A program made the translations under genes and the position numbers. Below are positions 7,818-17,088 of a stretch of DNA of 37,848 bases, piece by piece. A model generated the notes under the pieces. It worked only from the letters and a program-made list of their open reading frames with translations. It made no database searches and had not been told where the DNA came from. The number at the start of each line of letters is the position of its first letter. The first letter of the stretch is position 1. Source of the stretch: Verrucomicrobia bacterium Ga0077533 (GTDB lineage: Bacteria; Verrucomicrobiota; Verrucomicrobiia; Opitutales; Opitutaceae). The stretch lies in NCBI GenBank assembly GCA_001464505.1, contig LNEH01000208.1, forward strand, positions 1 through 37,848, in the 5' to 3' direction.

Positions 7818-8573
7818 ATGAAAATCCTCGTTCCCCTCAAACGGGTTCCCGATCCCGACACCAAAATCCGCCTGAAGGCCGACGGCTCGGGCATCGAAAC
7901 CGATGGCGTGAAGTTTGCCGTCAACCCCTTTGATTCGATCGCCCTCGAGGAAGCCCTGCGCCAGCGCGAAAAGACCGGCGCCGCCGAGATTGTCGTTGTG
8001 ACCATTGGCGGCGAAGAGTGCGCCGAACAACTGCGCACCGGCCTGGCCATGGGGGCTGACCGCGCGATCCTGGTAAAAACCACGGCCAACCCCGATTCGC
8101 TTGCCGTCGCCAAGGTGCTCGCCGCCGTCTGCCGGAAAGAGCAGCCGGCCTTCGTGATCATGGGCAAGCAGGCGATCGATGATGACTCGAACCAGGCCGG
8201 CCAGATGCTCGCCGCCCTGCTGGGCCTCGGGCAGATCACCTTTGTTTCCAAACTCGAGCTGACCGACGGCAACCGGCGCGCCCGCTGCAGCCGCGAGACC
8301 GACGCCGGCATCGAAAATCTAACCATCAGTCTGCCGGCCGTCCTGACGGCCGACCTGCGGCTCAACGAACCGCGCTATGTCTCGCTGCCGGGCATCATGA
8401 AAGCCAAGAAAAAGCCCCTCGAGGAGCTCACCCCCGAGTCGCTCGGCGTCAGTGCCGCCAGTCGCACCCGCGTCCTCAAGCTGGAGCGGCCCGCGGGTCG
8501 CAAAGCCGGCGTGCGCGTCAAGACGGTGGACGAACTCATCGCCAAACTCCGCCACGAAGCCAAAGTCCTGTGA
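7818..8573 (+). CDS. etfB: Electron transfer flavoprotein beta subunit
   Basis: Small subunit of the soluble ETF heterodimer that takes electrons from acyl-CoA dehydrogenases. At 251 residues it has normal length. It carries GKQAIDDDSNQAGQM and the ETF-beta signature LRLNEPRYVSLPGIMKAKKK. These are features of the ordinary (mitochondrial-type, AMP-binding) ETF group, which argues against flavin-based electron bifurcation. The next gene, 13 bases on, is the alpha subunit, followed by a membrane oxidoreductase and dehydrogenases, so the whole electron route is encoded consecutively. Confidence 0.97.
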   Translation: MKILVPLKRVPDPDTKIRLKADGSGIETDGVKFAVNPFDSIALEEALRQREKTGAAEIVVVTIGGEECAEQLRTGLAMGADRAILVKTTANPDSLAVAKVLAAVCRKEQPAFVIMGKQAIDDDSNQAGQMLAALLGLGQITFVSKLELTDGNRRARCSRETDAGIENLTISLPAVLTADLRLNEPRYVSLPGIMKAKKKPLEELTPESLGVSAASRTRVLKLERPAGRKAGVRVKTVDELIAKLRHEAKVL

Positions 8574-8586
8574 TCATCCGTCTCCC

Positions 8587-9558
8587 ATGAACCGCATACT
8601 CGTCATCGCCGAACACGACCAAGGGCACCTGAAGCTCGCCACCTTCGCCGCCGCCGGCTTCGCGCAGAAAGTCTGCGCGGCGGCGGGCGGCACGTTTGAT
8701 TTTCTTCTTCTCGGCTCCGGCCTCGCTGCCGCCGCGGAGGGATTGCGCCGGTCCGGCGCCGCCGCCGTGCTCGTCGCCGACTCGACCGAGCTGACGCAGC
8801 CGCTCGCCGACCGCTGCGCGCAGGTCATCGCCGACACCGTCCGCGCGCGCGCGGCCACCCTCGTCGTCGCGGCCACCTCCACCTTCAGCAAGGACATCCT
8901 CCCGCGCGCGGCCGCCCTGCTCGACGCCGGCATGCTGAGCGACGTGATCGACGTGCGCCGCGAAGGCGACGACCTGACCTTCCGCCGCGTGATGTTCGCC
9001 GGCAACGTGATCGCCACCGTGCAGCTCGATGGCCCCATCAAGTGCGTTGCCGTGCGCAGCGCCGCCTTCGCCGCCCCGGCCGCCACCGAGGCGCTCTCGC
9101 CCGTCGAGGCCGTCGCCGTCGACGCCGCGGCCCTTCCCAAATTCGCCGAATTCATCAGCCGCGAGACGAAAGTCAGCGCCCGCCCCGACGCCACCGAGGC
9201 GCGCATCATCGTCTCCGGCGGCCGGGCCCTGAAGAACGCCGCCGATTTTGAGCGTCTCGTGGGCGGACTCGCGGACCAGCTGGGCGCCGCGGTCGGCTCC
9301 TCCCGCGCGCTGGTTGACTCGGGCATCACGCCCAATTCGCTGCAGATCGGCCAGACGGGCAAAGTCGTCGCGCCCGATCTCTATTTCGCCCTCGGCATTT
9401 CCGGCGCCATCCAGCACATGGCCGGCATGAAGGACACCAAGGTCATCGCCGCGATCAACAAGGATCCCGATGCTCCCATCTTCGAGATCGCCGACTACGG
9501 CCTGGTGGCCGATGTCTACGAGGCCGTGCCGGAGCTGATGCAAAAACTAAAAACGTGA
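8587..9558 (+). CDS. etfA: Electron transfer flavoprotein alpha subunit
   Basis: FAD-binding subunit of ETF, 323 residues from ATG 8587; upstream in-frame codons overlap etfB and are discarded. The C-terminal FAD domain is textbook: [39 protein letters not shown], then [18 protein letters not shown]. The stop overlaps a GTG start of the next gene (GTGA, 9555-9558), coupling ETF synthesis to its presumed membrane acceptor. With EtfB it carries electrons from the FadE-like and glutaryl-CoA dehydrogenases encoded downstream. Confidence 0.97.
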   Translation: MNRILVIAEHDQGHLKLATFAAAGFAQKVCAAAGGTFDFLLLGSGLAAAAEGLRRSGAAAVLVADSTELTQPLADRCAQVIADTVRARAATLVVAATSTFSKDILPRAAALLDAGMLSDVIDVRREGDDLTFRRVMFAGNVIATVQLDGPIKCVAVRSAAFAAPAATEALSPVEAVAVDAAALPKFAEFISRETKVSARPDATEARIIVSGGRALKNAADFERLVGGLADQLGAAVGSSRALVDSGITPNSLQIGQTGKVVAPDLYFALGISGAIQHMAGMKDTKVIAAINKDPDAPIFEIADYGLVADVYEAVPELMQKLKT

Positions 9559-10856
9559 CCCCCACCCGCGAGACGTTCGGCAACATCCCCCTCTCCTCCC
9601 AGCTCGCGTTTTACGCGCTGGCGATGGTGGCCATGGGAATTTTTTGCTGGGGCGTCTGGCGGCGGTGGAAACTCTGGCAGCTCGGCACGCCGATTGACTT
9701 CCGCGGGTTGATCACCGGCAATCTCGCCGCCGTCTGGCAAAAAATCCGCCCCGGCGCCAGGCGCGTCGCCGTCGATGCGGTCGCCCAGCAGCGCGTGCGC
9801 GGCCACGGCCTCGGCACGGTGGCGCACCTCAGCCTCTACCTTGGTTTCATGGCGCTGCTCGCGGGCACGACCTTGCTTGAGCTCGACAACATCCTTTCGC
9901 ACATCTCCCCGGCGTTGAAATTTCACCACGGCCTCTACTACGTCGTTTACGAGTTCACCCTCGATGTGCTCGGGCTGTTTTTTATTCTGGGCACGATCTT
10001 GTTTTTTGTCCGCCGGTTGTCCAAGCCGGCGGCGCTGGGCCACCGCGCGACCGACTGGTATGTGCTCTGGTCCTTCCTCGCCATGGGCATCACGGGTTAC
10101 CAGGTCGAAGGGCTCCGCATCGTCTGGCAGCAACCGGTCGGGCTTGCCGCCCATTGCTCGCCGGTGGGTCTCTGGATCGCGGGTTGGTTTGCCGGTTGGA
10201 GCGAGGCCGAGGCGCGCTCCGCCCACTTCGCGGTCTGGTGGATCCATGCGTTCCTCGTCTTCGGTTTCATCGCGTCGATCCCGTTCACGCGGCTGTTCCA
10301 TTTCATCGCCGGGCCGATGAACCTCTTCCTCGCCCAACCGTCCCTCGGCGTGCTGCCGGTCGTGACGATGGCGGAGGTCGAGCAAACCGGGCGCGTCGGC
10401 GTGGGCGACATCCGCCATTTCTCCGTGCAGGAACTGCTGAGCCTCGACGCCTGCATGGAGTGCGGCCGCTGCGAGGAGGTCTGCCCGGCCTTCGCCACCG
10501 CCAAGCCCCTGTCGCCGAAACGCGTCGTGCAGGATCTCAAGAGCCTGATGGAGACGACCGCCGCGGATCTGGCCGCCGGCCGGAAGGAAACCCGCGCGCT
10601 GCACACGGAGACCATCCAGGCCGAAACGCTCTGGAGCTGCACGGCGTGCAGCGCCTGCGTGAACGTCTGCCCGGTGCGCATCGACCAGCTCAAGTTTATC
10701 GTTCACCTGCGCCGTCATCTCGTGGCCGAGGGCGGCCTGAGCGGCACCGCCGCCACCGCCCTGCGCCGCATGCAGTCCAACGCCAACCCCTGGGGCCTGC
10801 CGCCCGCCGAGCGCGCCAACTGGACCGAGGGCCTGACCGTCAAAACCACCTCATGA
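9555..10856 (+). CDS. Membrane cytochrome b / 2x[4Fe-4S] subunit of a predicted ETF:(mena)quinone oxidoreductase
   Basis: A 433-residue membrane protein starting at GTG 9555, which overlaps the etfA stop. The N-terminal part has about five NarI-like transmembrane segments (roughly 14-34, 88-110, 126-151, 166-184, 226-248) with His residues able to bind heme b (for example 91, 124/125, 224, 231, 249). The cytoplasmic C-terminal part has two ferredoxin motifs, CMECGRCEEVCP (Cys 300, 303, 306, 310) and CTACSACVNVCP (Cys 362, 365, 368, 372). In ETF:menaquinone oxidoreductases of syntrophic fatty-acid oxidisers these modules are fused to a CCG domain; here the CCG domain is the next, ATGA-overlapping gene. 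Predicted role: pass electrons from reduced ETF to the quinone pool. Function is inferred from architecture and neighbours. Confidence 0.88.
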   Translation: MTPTRETFGNIPLSSQLAFYALAMVAMGIFCWGVWRRWKLWQLGTPIDFRGLITGNLAAVWQKIRPGARRVAVDAVAQQRVRGHGLGTVAHLSLYLGFMALLAGTTLLELDNILSHISPALKFHHGLYYVVYEFTLDVLGLFFILGTILFFVRRLSKPAALGHRATDWYVLWSFLAMGITGYQVEGLRIVWQQPVGLAAHCSPVGLWIAGWFAGWSEAEARSAHFAVWWIHAFLVFGFIASIPFTRLFHFIAGPMNLFLAQPSLGVLPVVTMAEVEQTGRVGVGDIRHFSVQELLSLDACMECGRCEEVCPAFATAKPLSPKRVVQDLKSLMETTAADLAAGRKETRALHTETIQAETLWSCTACSACVNVCPVRIDQLKFIVHLRRHLVAEGGLSGTAATALRRMQSNANPWGLPPAERANWTEGLTVKTTS

Positions 10857-11644
10857 GCACCGCCCCCGCCGTCCCCGCCGCCCCGACCGTGAAGGAAAAC
10901 CCGTCCTTTGAGCTGCTCTACTGGATCGGTTGCGCCGCTGCCTATGACCGCCGCGCCCAGCGCGTGGCGCGCGCCGTCGTCAAGCTGCTCAACCACGCCA
11001 AGGTCAACTTCGCCATTCTGGGCCGCGAGGAGAAATGCACCGGCGACTCGGCGCGCCGCCTCGGCGACGAGTTTCTTTTTCAGGAGCTCGCCACCGCCAA
11101 CATCGCGACCCTCGCGCACTACAACGTGAAGCGCATCGTCGCGCACTGCCCGCACTGCGTGAACGCGCTGCTGCGGGACTACGCGCCGTTCGGCGGCCAA
11201 TACGAGGTCGTCCACCACACGCAGTTGCTCGCCTCTTTGATCAAGGAAGGCCGCCTTCCCGCCGTGCCGGGTGCCGTCGCCCCGCCCCCGGGCGAAGTCA
11301 CCTACCATGACCCGTGTTACCTGGCCCGGGTGAACGGCATCCACGAGGCGCCGCGCGAGGTGCTGCAGACCGCGCTCGGCGGCGGGTCGCTCTGCGAGAT
11401 GAAGCGCAACCGCACCGGCACTTCCTGTTGCGGTGCCGGCGGCGGGCGCATGTGGATGGAGGAGGATCCGAAGCACCGGGTCTCCACCGAGCGCGCCAAG
11501 GAGGCCTTGGACACCGGCGCCAAAACCGTGGCGGTCGGCTGTCCGTTCTGCCTCACCATGATGACCGACGGCGTGGCCGCCCACGGCAGCGAGGCCCGCG
11601 TCCTGGATGTCGCCGAACTCCTCGTGGAAAAACTCGGCCTCTGA
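10853..11644 (+). CDS. HdrB-like CCG-domain subunit of a predicted ETF:(mena)quinone oxidoreductase
   Basis: A 263-residue cysteine-rich protein with two CCG-type domains, as in HdrB, GlpC and lactate-utilisation LutA. Domain 1 has Cys27, Cys62 (CTGD in place of CCG) and CPHC (99-102). Domain 2 has Cys155, CCG (192-194) and CPFC (230-233). Such domains bind non-cubane or [4Fe-4S] clusters. ATG 10853 overlaps the stop of the membrane subunit (ATGA), and the frame upstream lies inside that gene. With the preceding gene it reconstitutes the domain set of the single-chain ETF:menaquinone oxidoreductase. The first CCG motif has lost one Cys, so domain 1 may hold a different cluster or none. Confidence 0.87.
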   Translation: MSTAPAVPAAPTVKENPSFELLYWIGCAAAYDRRAQRVARAVVKLLNHAKVNFAILGREEKCTGDSARRLGDEFLFQELATANIATLAHYNVKRIVAHCPHCVNALLRDYAPFGGQYEVVHHTQLLASLIKEGRLPAVPGAVAPPPGEVTYHDPCYLARVNGIHEAPREVLQTALGGGSLCEMKRNRTGTSCCGAGGGRMWMEEDPKHRVSTERAKEALDTGAKTVAVGCPFCLTMMTDGVAAHGSEARVLDVAELLVEKLGL

Positions 11645-11685
11645 CCAATTTCCCGTCAACAAGAACCCTCAACCCAGCCTGCGTC

Positions 11686-13482
11686 ATGTCCGCCCAAAAA
11701 GATCTGCCCGCCCATCTGACTGGCGGTAATTTTCTGTTTACCGAGACGAATCCCGCTCTCGTTTTCACCCCCGAGGAACTCACCGGCGATGAGCGCGAAA
11801 TGGCCTCCACCGCCGAGAAATTCATGGACAAGGAGGTGTTCCCGCACCTGGAGGCGCTGGAACATCGCGAGGAAGGTCTCGCGCCCAAACTTTTCCGGCA
11901 GGCGGCCCAACTGGGGTTGCTCGGCCTGGAGGTCCCCGAGGAATACGGCGGCCTCGGCCTCGGCAAGGTCGCCGGCATCGGCGTCGCCGAGCAGATCAGC
12001 CGGCTCGCGGGTTTCGGCATCACCTGCGGCGCCCACAGCGGCATCGGCACGGGCCCCATCACGTATTTCGGCAACGAGGCCCAGAAGAAAAAATACCTCC
12101 CGCGCCTGGCGCCCGGCGAGCTGATGGCCGCCTACTGCCTCAGCGAGGCCGGCTCCGGCTCCGACGCGCTGGGCATGAAGACCAAGGCCGTGCTCAACGC
12201 CGCCAAGACCCACTACGTGCTCAACGGCGCGAAGATGTGGATCACCAACGCCGCCTGGGCGGATGTCTTCGTCGTGTTCGCCAAGGTCGACGGCGAGCAC
12301 GTCACCGCCTTCATCGTCGAAAAAACCTTCCCCGGCGTCTCCACCGGCCGCGAGGAACTCAAGCTCGGGCTCAAGACCTCGTCCACCCGCCGCGTCATCC
12401 TCGAGGACGCGCAGGTGCCGGTCGAAAACGTGCTGGGCGAGGTCGGCAAGGGTGCCTACATCGCGTTCAACATCCTCAACCTCGGCCGCTTCACGCTTGG
12501 CGCCGGCGCCATGGGCGCGGCGAAGGACCTCCTCCGCACCGCGGTGAAATACGCCGGCGAGCGCCAGCAGTTCGGCCGGCCGATCGCCTCCTTCGGCCTG
12601 ATCCAGCACAAGCTCGGCGAGATGGCCGCACGCATCTACGCGCTCGAAAGCGCGCTCTACCGCACCGCCAGCCAGATGGACCAGGTCAAGGCCACCGGCG
12701 AGCTGGTCTACTCGATGAAGGCCGGTCACTTCCGCGCCATCGAGGAGTTCGCCCTGGAGTGCTCCGCCGTGAAAGTGGCCGGCAGCGAGATCCTCACCTT
12801 CGTTGCCGACGAGGCCCTGCAGATCCACGGCGGCTTCGGCTTCACCGAGGAATTTTCCCCCGCCCGCGGCACCCGCGACGCGCGCATCAACCGCATTTTC
12901 GAGGGCACCAACGAAATCAACCGCCTCTTCATTCCCACCAACCTCCTCCGTCGCGCCGCCAAGGGCAAACTCGCCCTCATGGCCGCCGCCATGGCGGCGT
13001 TCGCCGACGCCCAGAAGGAATCCGCCCCGGAAAAGACCGGCGACGACCTCGCCGCCGCCCAGTTCGTCCTTGGCCGCGCGAAGAAGGCCGTGCTCCTGCT
13101 CTTCGGCGGCGCCCACCAGAAATTCGGCGACAAGATCATCCATGAGCAGGAAGTCCTCGCCGTGCTCAGCGACCTCGTGATCGACATCTTCCTCGGCGAA
13201 AGCGCCGTGCTCCGCGCCCTGAAGCTCCGCGGCCAGAGCCCCAACGCCGGCACGCACGCCGACCTCGCGCTGGTCTTCGTCAACGACAGCGTCGCCCGCA
13301 TGGAGAACCGCGCCCGCGACGCCATCGCCCACATGGCCACCGGGGACGAGCTGAAGATGCAGTTGGGGCTCGCGCGCAAGATGCTCCGCTGGACGCCGCT
13401 CGACACCGTCGCCCTGCGCCGCCGGATCGCCGCCCGCCTCGGCACGGTCGGTTCCTACCCGGCGCTCATCGCCGCGAAATAG
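11686..13482 (+). CDS. fadE: Long-form acyl-CoA dehydrogenase (FadE/VLCAD-like)
   Basis: Flavoprotein dehydrogenase introducing the trans-2 double bond into acyl-CoA and passing electrons to ETF. From ATG 11686 it has 598 residues, the size of Bacillus FadE (about 594), with an extra C-terminal helical region compared with 380-residue dehydrogenases. The N-terminus FTPEELTGDER is typical of this group. Also visible are CLSEAGSGSDALGMKT, MWITNAAWAD, RQQFGRPI and the catalytic base Glu406 in FEGTNEI. The codons in frame upstream of ATG 11686 lie in the CCG-domain gene and are ignored. It follows that gene by 41 bases. Long-chain preference is inferred from the subgroup. Confidence 0.94.
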   Translation: MSAQKDLPAHLTGGNFLFTETNPALVFTPEELTGDEREMASTAEKFMDKEVFPHLEALEHREEGLAPKLFRQAAQLGLLGLEVPEEYGGLGLGKVAGIGVAEQISRLAGFGITCGAHSGIGTGPITYFGNEAQKKKYLPRLAPGELMAAYCLSEAGSGSDALGMKTKAVLNAAKTHYVLNGAKMWITNAAWADVFVVFAKVDGEHVTAFIVEKTFPGVSTGREELKLGLKTSSTRRVILEDAQVPVENVLGEVGKGAYIAFNILNLGRFTLGAGAMGAAKDLLRTAVKYAGERQQFGRPIASFGLIQHKLGEMAARIYALESALYRTASQMDQVKATGELVYSMKAGHFRAIEEFALECSAVKVAGSEILTFVADEALQIHGGFGFTEEFSPARGTRDARINRIFEGTNEINRLFIPTNLLRRAAKGKLALMAAAMAAFADAQKESAPEKTGDDLAAAQFVLGRAKKAVLLLFGGAHQKFGDKIIHEQEVLAVLSDLVIDIFLGESAVLRALKLRGQSPNAGTHADLALVFVNDSVARMENRARDAIAHMATGDELKMQLGLARKMLRWTPLDTVALRRRIAARLGTVGSYPALIAAK

Positions 13483-13556
13483 AACCCGGCTTGCCTCGCG
13501 GCCCAACTCCCGGCAACTGATTGCCTGCGCGTCACACCCAGCGGGTGCGCCGCGCA

Positions 13557-13572
13557 GACGGCGTGCGCCGTC
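13557..13572. promoter_or_regulatory. Small inverted repeat in the gcdH leader
   Basis: GACGGCG-TG-CGCCGTC is a perfect 7-base inverted repeat 30 bases upstream of the gcdH ATG, within the 119-base gap after fadE. It could be an operator or an RNA hairpin over the leader. It may also be chance in such GC-rich sequence. Confidence 0.25.
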
Positions 13573-13601
13573 CCGTCGTATCCCTCACCTCCTCTCCTGC
13601 C

Positions 13602-14795
13602 ATGAAAAAATCCGCCACTAAAGCCGTCTTCCGCTGGGAAGACCCGTTTCTCCTCGAGGACCAACTGACCGAGGAGGAGCGCATGGTGCGCGATACCGCG
13701 CGGAATTACTGCCAGGGCAAGCTGATGCCCGGCATCATCGAGGCCAACCGCCACGAGAAGTTTGATCGCGCCATCCTCCACCAGCTCGGCGAACTCGGGC
13801 TGCTCGGCTCGACCATCGAGGGCTACGGCTGCGCCGGCGTGAACTACGTGAGCTACGGCCTGGTCGCCCGCGAGGTGGAGCGGGTGGACTCCGGCTACCG
13901 CTCGGTGATGAGCGTGCAGTCCTCCCTCGTGATGTTCCCCATCCACGCCTACGGCTCGGAGGAGCAGCGCAAAAAATTCCTGCCGAAGCTCGCGGCCGGC
14001 GATTGGGTCGGCTGCTTCGGCCTGACCGAGCCCAATTCCGGCTCCGATCCCGGCAGCATGACCACCCGCGCGCGCAAGGTCGCCGGCGGCTACCGGCTCA
14101 ACGGCACCAAGACGTGGATCACCAACTCGCCCATCGCCGACGTCTTTATTGTCTGGGCCAAGGACGACGAGGGGGAGATCCGCGGTTTCATCCTCGAAAA
14201 AGCCATGAAGGGCCTCACCGCGCCGAAAATCGAGGGGAAGTTCTCCCTGCGCGCCTCGCCCACCGGCATGATCGTGATGGAGGACGTCGCGGTGCCCGAC
14301 GAAAACCTGCTGCCCAACGTCAAGGGCCTCAAGGGCCCCCTCGGCTGCCTGACCAAGGCCCGCTACGGCATCTCGTGGGGCGCGCTCGGCGCCGCGGAGT
14401 TTTGCTGGCACGCCGCGCGCCAATACACCCTCGATCGCAAACAATTCGGCCGGCCCCTCGCCGCCAACCAGCTGATCCAGCTCAAGCTCGCCAACATGCA
14501 GACCGAGATCACCCTCGCGCTGCAGGGCGCGCTGCGCGTCGGCCGGCTGATGGACGAGGGCAAATGCACCCCCGAGATGGTCTCGCTGGTGAAACGCAAT
14601 TCCTGCGGCAAGGCGCTCGACATCGCCCGGCTCGCCCGCGACATGCACGGCGGCAACGGCATCGTGGACGAATACCACGTCATCCGCCACGTGATGAATC
14701 TGGAATCCGTGAACACTTACGAAGGCACACACGACATCCACGCGCTCATCCTCGGCCGCGCCCAGACGGGCATCCAGGCCTTTGGTCCGGAGTAG
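13602..14795 (+). CDS. gcdH: Glutaryl-CoA dehydrogenase
   Basis: Oxidative decarboxylation of glutaryl-CoA to crotonyl-CoA and CO2, with electrons going to ETF. From ATG 13602 it has 397 residues, the normal size. The family-specific patch [15 protein letters not shown] carries Arg100, matching the substrate-carboxylate Arg of characterised enzymes. [25 protein letters not shown], the RYGISWG segment and the catalytic base Glu374 in [18 protein letters not shown] are all present. An upstream in-frame ATG at 13521 would add a basic, non-conserved 27-residue stretch, so it is not used. Its crotonyl-CoA product can enter the FadJ/FadI-type enzymes encoded in the leftward operon. The glutaryl-CoA source (lysine, tryptophan or aromatics) is not in the window. 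Confidence 0.95.
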   Translation: MKKSATKAVFRWEDPFLLEDQLTEEERMVRDTARNYCQGKLMPGIIEANRHEKFDRAILHQLGELGLLGSTIEGYGCAGVNYVSYGLVAREVERVDSGYRSVMSVQSSLVMFPIHAYGSEEQRKKFLPKLAAGDWVGCFGLTEPNSGSDPGSMTTRARKVAGGYRLNGTKTWITNSPIADVFIVWAKDDEGEIRGFILEKAMKGLTAPKIEGKFSLRASPTGMIVMEDVAVPDENLLPNVKGLKGPLGCLTKARYGISWGALGAAEFCWHAARQYTLDRKQFGRPLAANQLIQLKLANMQTEITLALQGALRVGRLMDEGKCTPEMVSLVKRNSCGKALDIARLARDMHGGNGIVDEYHVIRHVMNLESVNTYEGTHDIHALILGRAQTGIQAFGPE

Positions 14796-14832
14796 GGCGT
14801 GTTAAGTTGAATGGTCTCCGCTGGAAAGGTGG

Positions 14833-14854
14833 AGCGCGCTGACCTCAGCGCGCT
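14833..14854. terminator. Strong hairpin downstream of gcdH
   Basis: AGCGCGCTGA-CC-TCAGCGCGCT is a perfect 10-base inverted repeat 37 bases after the gcdH stop, between convergent genes. It lacks a U-tract on either strand, so it could be a factor-dependent terminator, a 3'-end stabiliser or a dispersed repeat. Confidence 0.4.
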
Positions 14855-14900
14855 TGCCTTGGGAAAACGCCCTGAGCCGGAACGAGGCAGTTGAAAACTG

Positions 14901-14951
14901 TGGGAGCGAGCTTGCTCGCGACTGTTCACTCTGAGTCGCGAGCAAGCTGCT
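14901..14951. repeat. REP/REPIN-like palindromic element
   Basis: A 15-base perfect inverted repeat (14909-14923 and 14934-14948, arm AGCTTGCTCGCGACT, 10-base loop). The left arm contains its own hairpin GCGAGC-TT-GCTCGC (14906-14919) preceded by GTGGGA. The unit GTGGGAGCGAGCTTGCTCGCG is very close to REP sequences well known from Pseudomonas genomes, which are spread by REP-associated tyrosine transposases. It lies between the convergent gcdH and acyl-CoA dehydrogenase genes, a normal REP location. Confidence 0.7.
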
Positions 14952-15039
14952 GTGTCCGGTCCGCTCTCAAACCAGCGTCTTGAGGTCAAGCCGCTCCACC
15001 TCAAACGGCATGATTCCGGCTGAGGCAGGGCGTTCCCCC

Positions 15040-16941
15040 TCACACAATCCCCCGCTCCACCCACTGGTGCTCGCCGGCCAGCACCTGTTGGGCGAGGTCG
15101 TAGCCGTGCTGGTCGGCGTTGCGGCCGATGCCGCGGAAATTCTGCTCCACGCGGACGAGGGCCTGGGCCCGGAAGTCATCCACCAGCATGAGGATTTTCG
15201 CCGCCGGTTCGCCGTCCTGCAGCAGCTTCTGCGCGTAGACGCAGGTGGCGGCGAGGGCAAAGAGATCGCTGCCGATATCGGCGAAACGACCCAGCAGCAC
15301 CTGGCGTTTCTCCAGCTTCACTCCGTGCCGCAGCATCTGGTGGAACAGCGTGCGCGCCATCCGGCGGCTGAGCGCGGCGACCTCATCCATGCCGCCCGCC
15401 AGGTGCGGGTGCATGCCCGCCGGGCTCCCTCCGCCGAAGGGCAACCACTGCCGCGGATACCAGAAGGCGTAGAAGACGGCGGCATTGAGGGCGCTCTTGA
15501 TCCGTTCACCCCACGTCCGCTCGGAGTTGAGGGCGATGCCCGCGATTTTCAAATGCGGGTCGAGCGCCTCGCGCATGATGAACAGCCGCATAATTTCGGA
15601 GGAACCCTCGAAGAGGGTGGATACCCGGTTGTCGCGCATCAGGCGTTCGACGGGATAGGGCTTCTCGCCGCGCGCGATCAGCGACTGCTCGGTCTCGTAG
15701 CCGCGACCGCCGCGAATCTGCATGACCTCGTCGAGGCACATCCAGGCTTTCTCCGTGGCCCACAGTTTGCACATGGCGGCTTCGAGGCGGATGTCGGCCT
15801 GCTTGTCGCGATCGACGATGCGCGAGGTCGTGGTGAGCATGGCCTCCATCGCGAAAGTGTGGGCGGCGATCCGGCGGATTTTCTCCGCCACCGCCGCGTG
15901 CTGACCGATGGGCACGCCCCACTGGATGCGTGCCCCGCCCCACTCGCGCGCGATCTGCAGCGCGCGCTTCGCCACGCCAATGCTGGCGGCCGGGATCGAA
16001 AGGCGGCCGGCGTTGAGCGTGGTGAGCGCGACTTTCAGGCCGCGGCCCTCGCCCCCGACGATGTTGGCCCGGGGCACGCGCACGCCAGTGAAACGGATCA
16101 CGCCGTTGTAGATCGCCCGGTGGCCCATGAACTGGCTGCGATGCACCACCTCGACACCCGGCGCCTTTGCTTCGACAACAAAGGTGGTGATCTGCGCGCG
16201 CGGTTTGCCGTCGACCATCTTCGGCGGCGTCTGGGCCGCGACGATGAGCAGGCCGGCGCGGGTGCCGTTGGAGCACCAGAGTTTCTCGCCGTTGAGGATG
16301 AAGGCTTCCCCGTCTCCGGTGGGCACGGCCTGGGTGGTCATGCGCGCGGGATCGGAGCCCACGCCGACCTCGGTGAGCGCGAAGGCCGAGATCTCGCCGC
16401 CGGCGACGCGCGGAAGGAACTTCCGCTTTTGCTCCTCGGTGCCGAACAACATCAGCGGCTGCGGCACGCCGACGGACTGGTGGATGGAGAGGTGCGCGAA
16501 GGTGTTGGTGCAATGGCTGGCGATCAGCTGGCAGGCGCGGCCGTAAGTGGTCTGCGAAAAACCGAGGCCGCCGTATTCCCGCGGCACCTTGATGCCGTAG
16601 GCGCCGAGCTTCGCGAGTCCGGCCAGCACCTCGTCGGGAATCTCGCCCGTGCGGTCGATCCGGTCCCCGTCCACTTTCTCGCGCAGGAAATCCGCGAGCT
16701 CCGCGAGGAATTTGTCCGCCCGTGCCTTCTCGTCCGCGTCAACCTCCGTGAGCGGGTAAAGCTTGCCCGGCCGCCAGCGCCCCATGAACAGGTGCGCGAC
16801 AAAACTCAGGTCATCATGCGACTCGCGCGCCGCCTCGGTGACCTGCAGGGCCGCGCGCTGGCCCTCGTTCATCTTCGACATGTCGATGACGGACTTGGTC
16901 TCCGCGGCGGGAGCGGGTGGTTCTTGGGTGACAGGGGGCAT
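15040..16941 (-). CDS. Acyl-CoA dehydrogenase, long form (633 residues)
   Basis: Second long acyl-CoA dehydrogenase, facing the ETF operon. It has an N-terminal extension of about 75 residues (SVIDMSKMNEGQRAALQVTE and on) before the dehydrogenase fold, the FAD/substrate motifs FALTEVGVGSDPARMTT and LWCSNGTRAG, and the catalytic base Glu445 in LFEGSSEIMRLF. The roughly 180 residues after that form an extra helical domain, as in VLCAD/ACAD9-like proteins. It is only distantly similar to the FadE-like protein at 11686, so it is not a recent duplicate. It is a single-gene unit with its own 147-base upstream gap. Its electrons would go to the same ETF. Chain-length or branch preference is unknown. 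Confidence 0.92.
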   Translation of the reverse strand: MPPVTQEPPAPAAETKSVIDMSKMNEGQRAALQVTEAARESHDDLSFVAHLFMGRWRPGKLYPLTEVDADEKARADKFLAELADFLREKVDGDRIDRTGEIPDEVLAGLAKLGAYGIKVPREYGGLGFSQTTYGRACQLIASHCTNTFAHLSIHQSVGVPQPLMLFGTEEQKRKFLPRVAGGEISAFALTEVGVGSDPARMTTQAVPTGDGEAFILNGEKLWCSNGTRAGLLIVAAQTPPKMVDGKPRAQITTFVVEAKAPGVEVVHRSQFMGHRAIYNGVIRFTGVRVPRANIVGGEGRGLKVALTTLNAGRLSIPAASIGVAKRALQIAREWGGARIQWGVPIGQHAAVAEKIRRIAAHTFAMEAMLTTTSRIVDRDKQADIRLEAAMCKLWATEKAWMCLDEVMQIRGGRGYETEQSLIARGEKPYPVERLMRDNRVSTLFEGSSEIMRLFIMREALDPHLKIAGIALNSERTWGERIKSALNAAVFYAFWYPRQWLPFGGGSPAGMHPHLAGGMDEVAALSRRMARTLFHQMLRHGVKLEKRQVLLGRFADIGSDLFALAATCVYAQKLLQDGEPAAKILMLVDDFRAQALVRVEQNFRGIGRNADQHGYDLAQQVLAGEHQWVERGIV

Positions 16942-17088
16942 GGGACGGAGCGGCCCGGGAGCCGCTGAAGTGCGTTGTGTTGGGCGTGAGATAACCGCCG
17001 GTTCCCGGCCCCGTCAACCGGCCGCGCCTCCGGGGGCCGCATTTAACGCTTTGGGGGTAGGCGGCGGTGTCGCTCGGCTCTCGCCGCC

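Noticed and set aside
7818-9558. Electron-bifurcating ETF
   Set aside because: EtfB has the ordinary AMP-binding group pattern (GKQAIDDDSNQ and LRLNEPRY...KAKKK), so confurcation/bifurcation is not supported.
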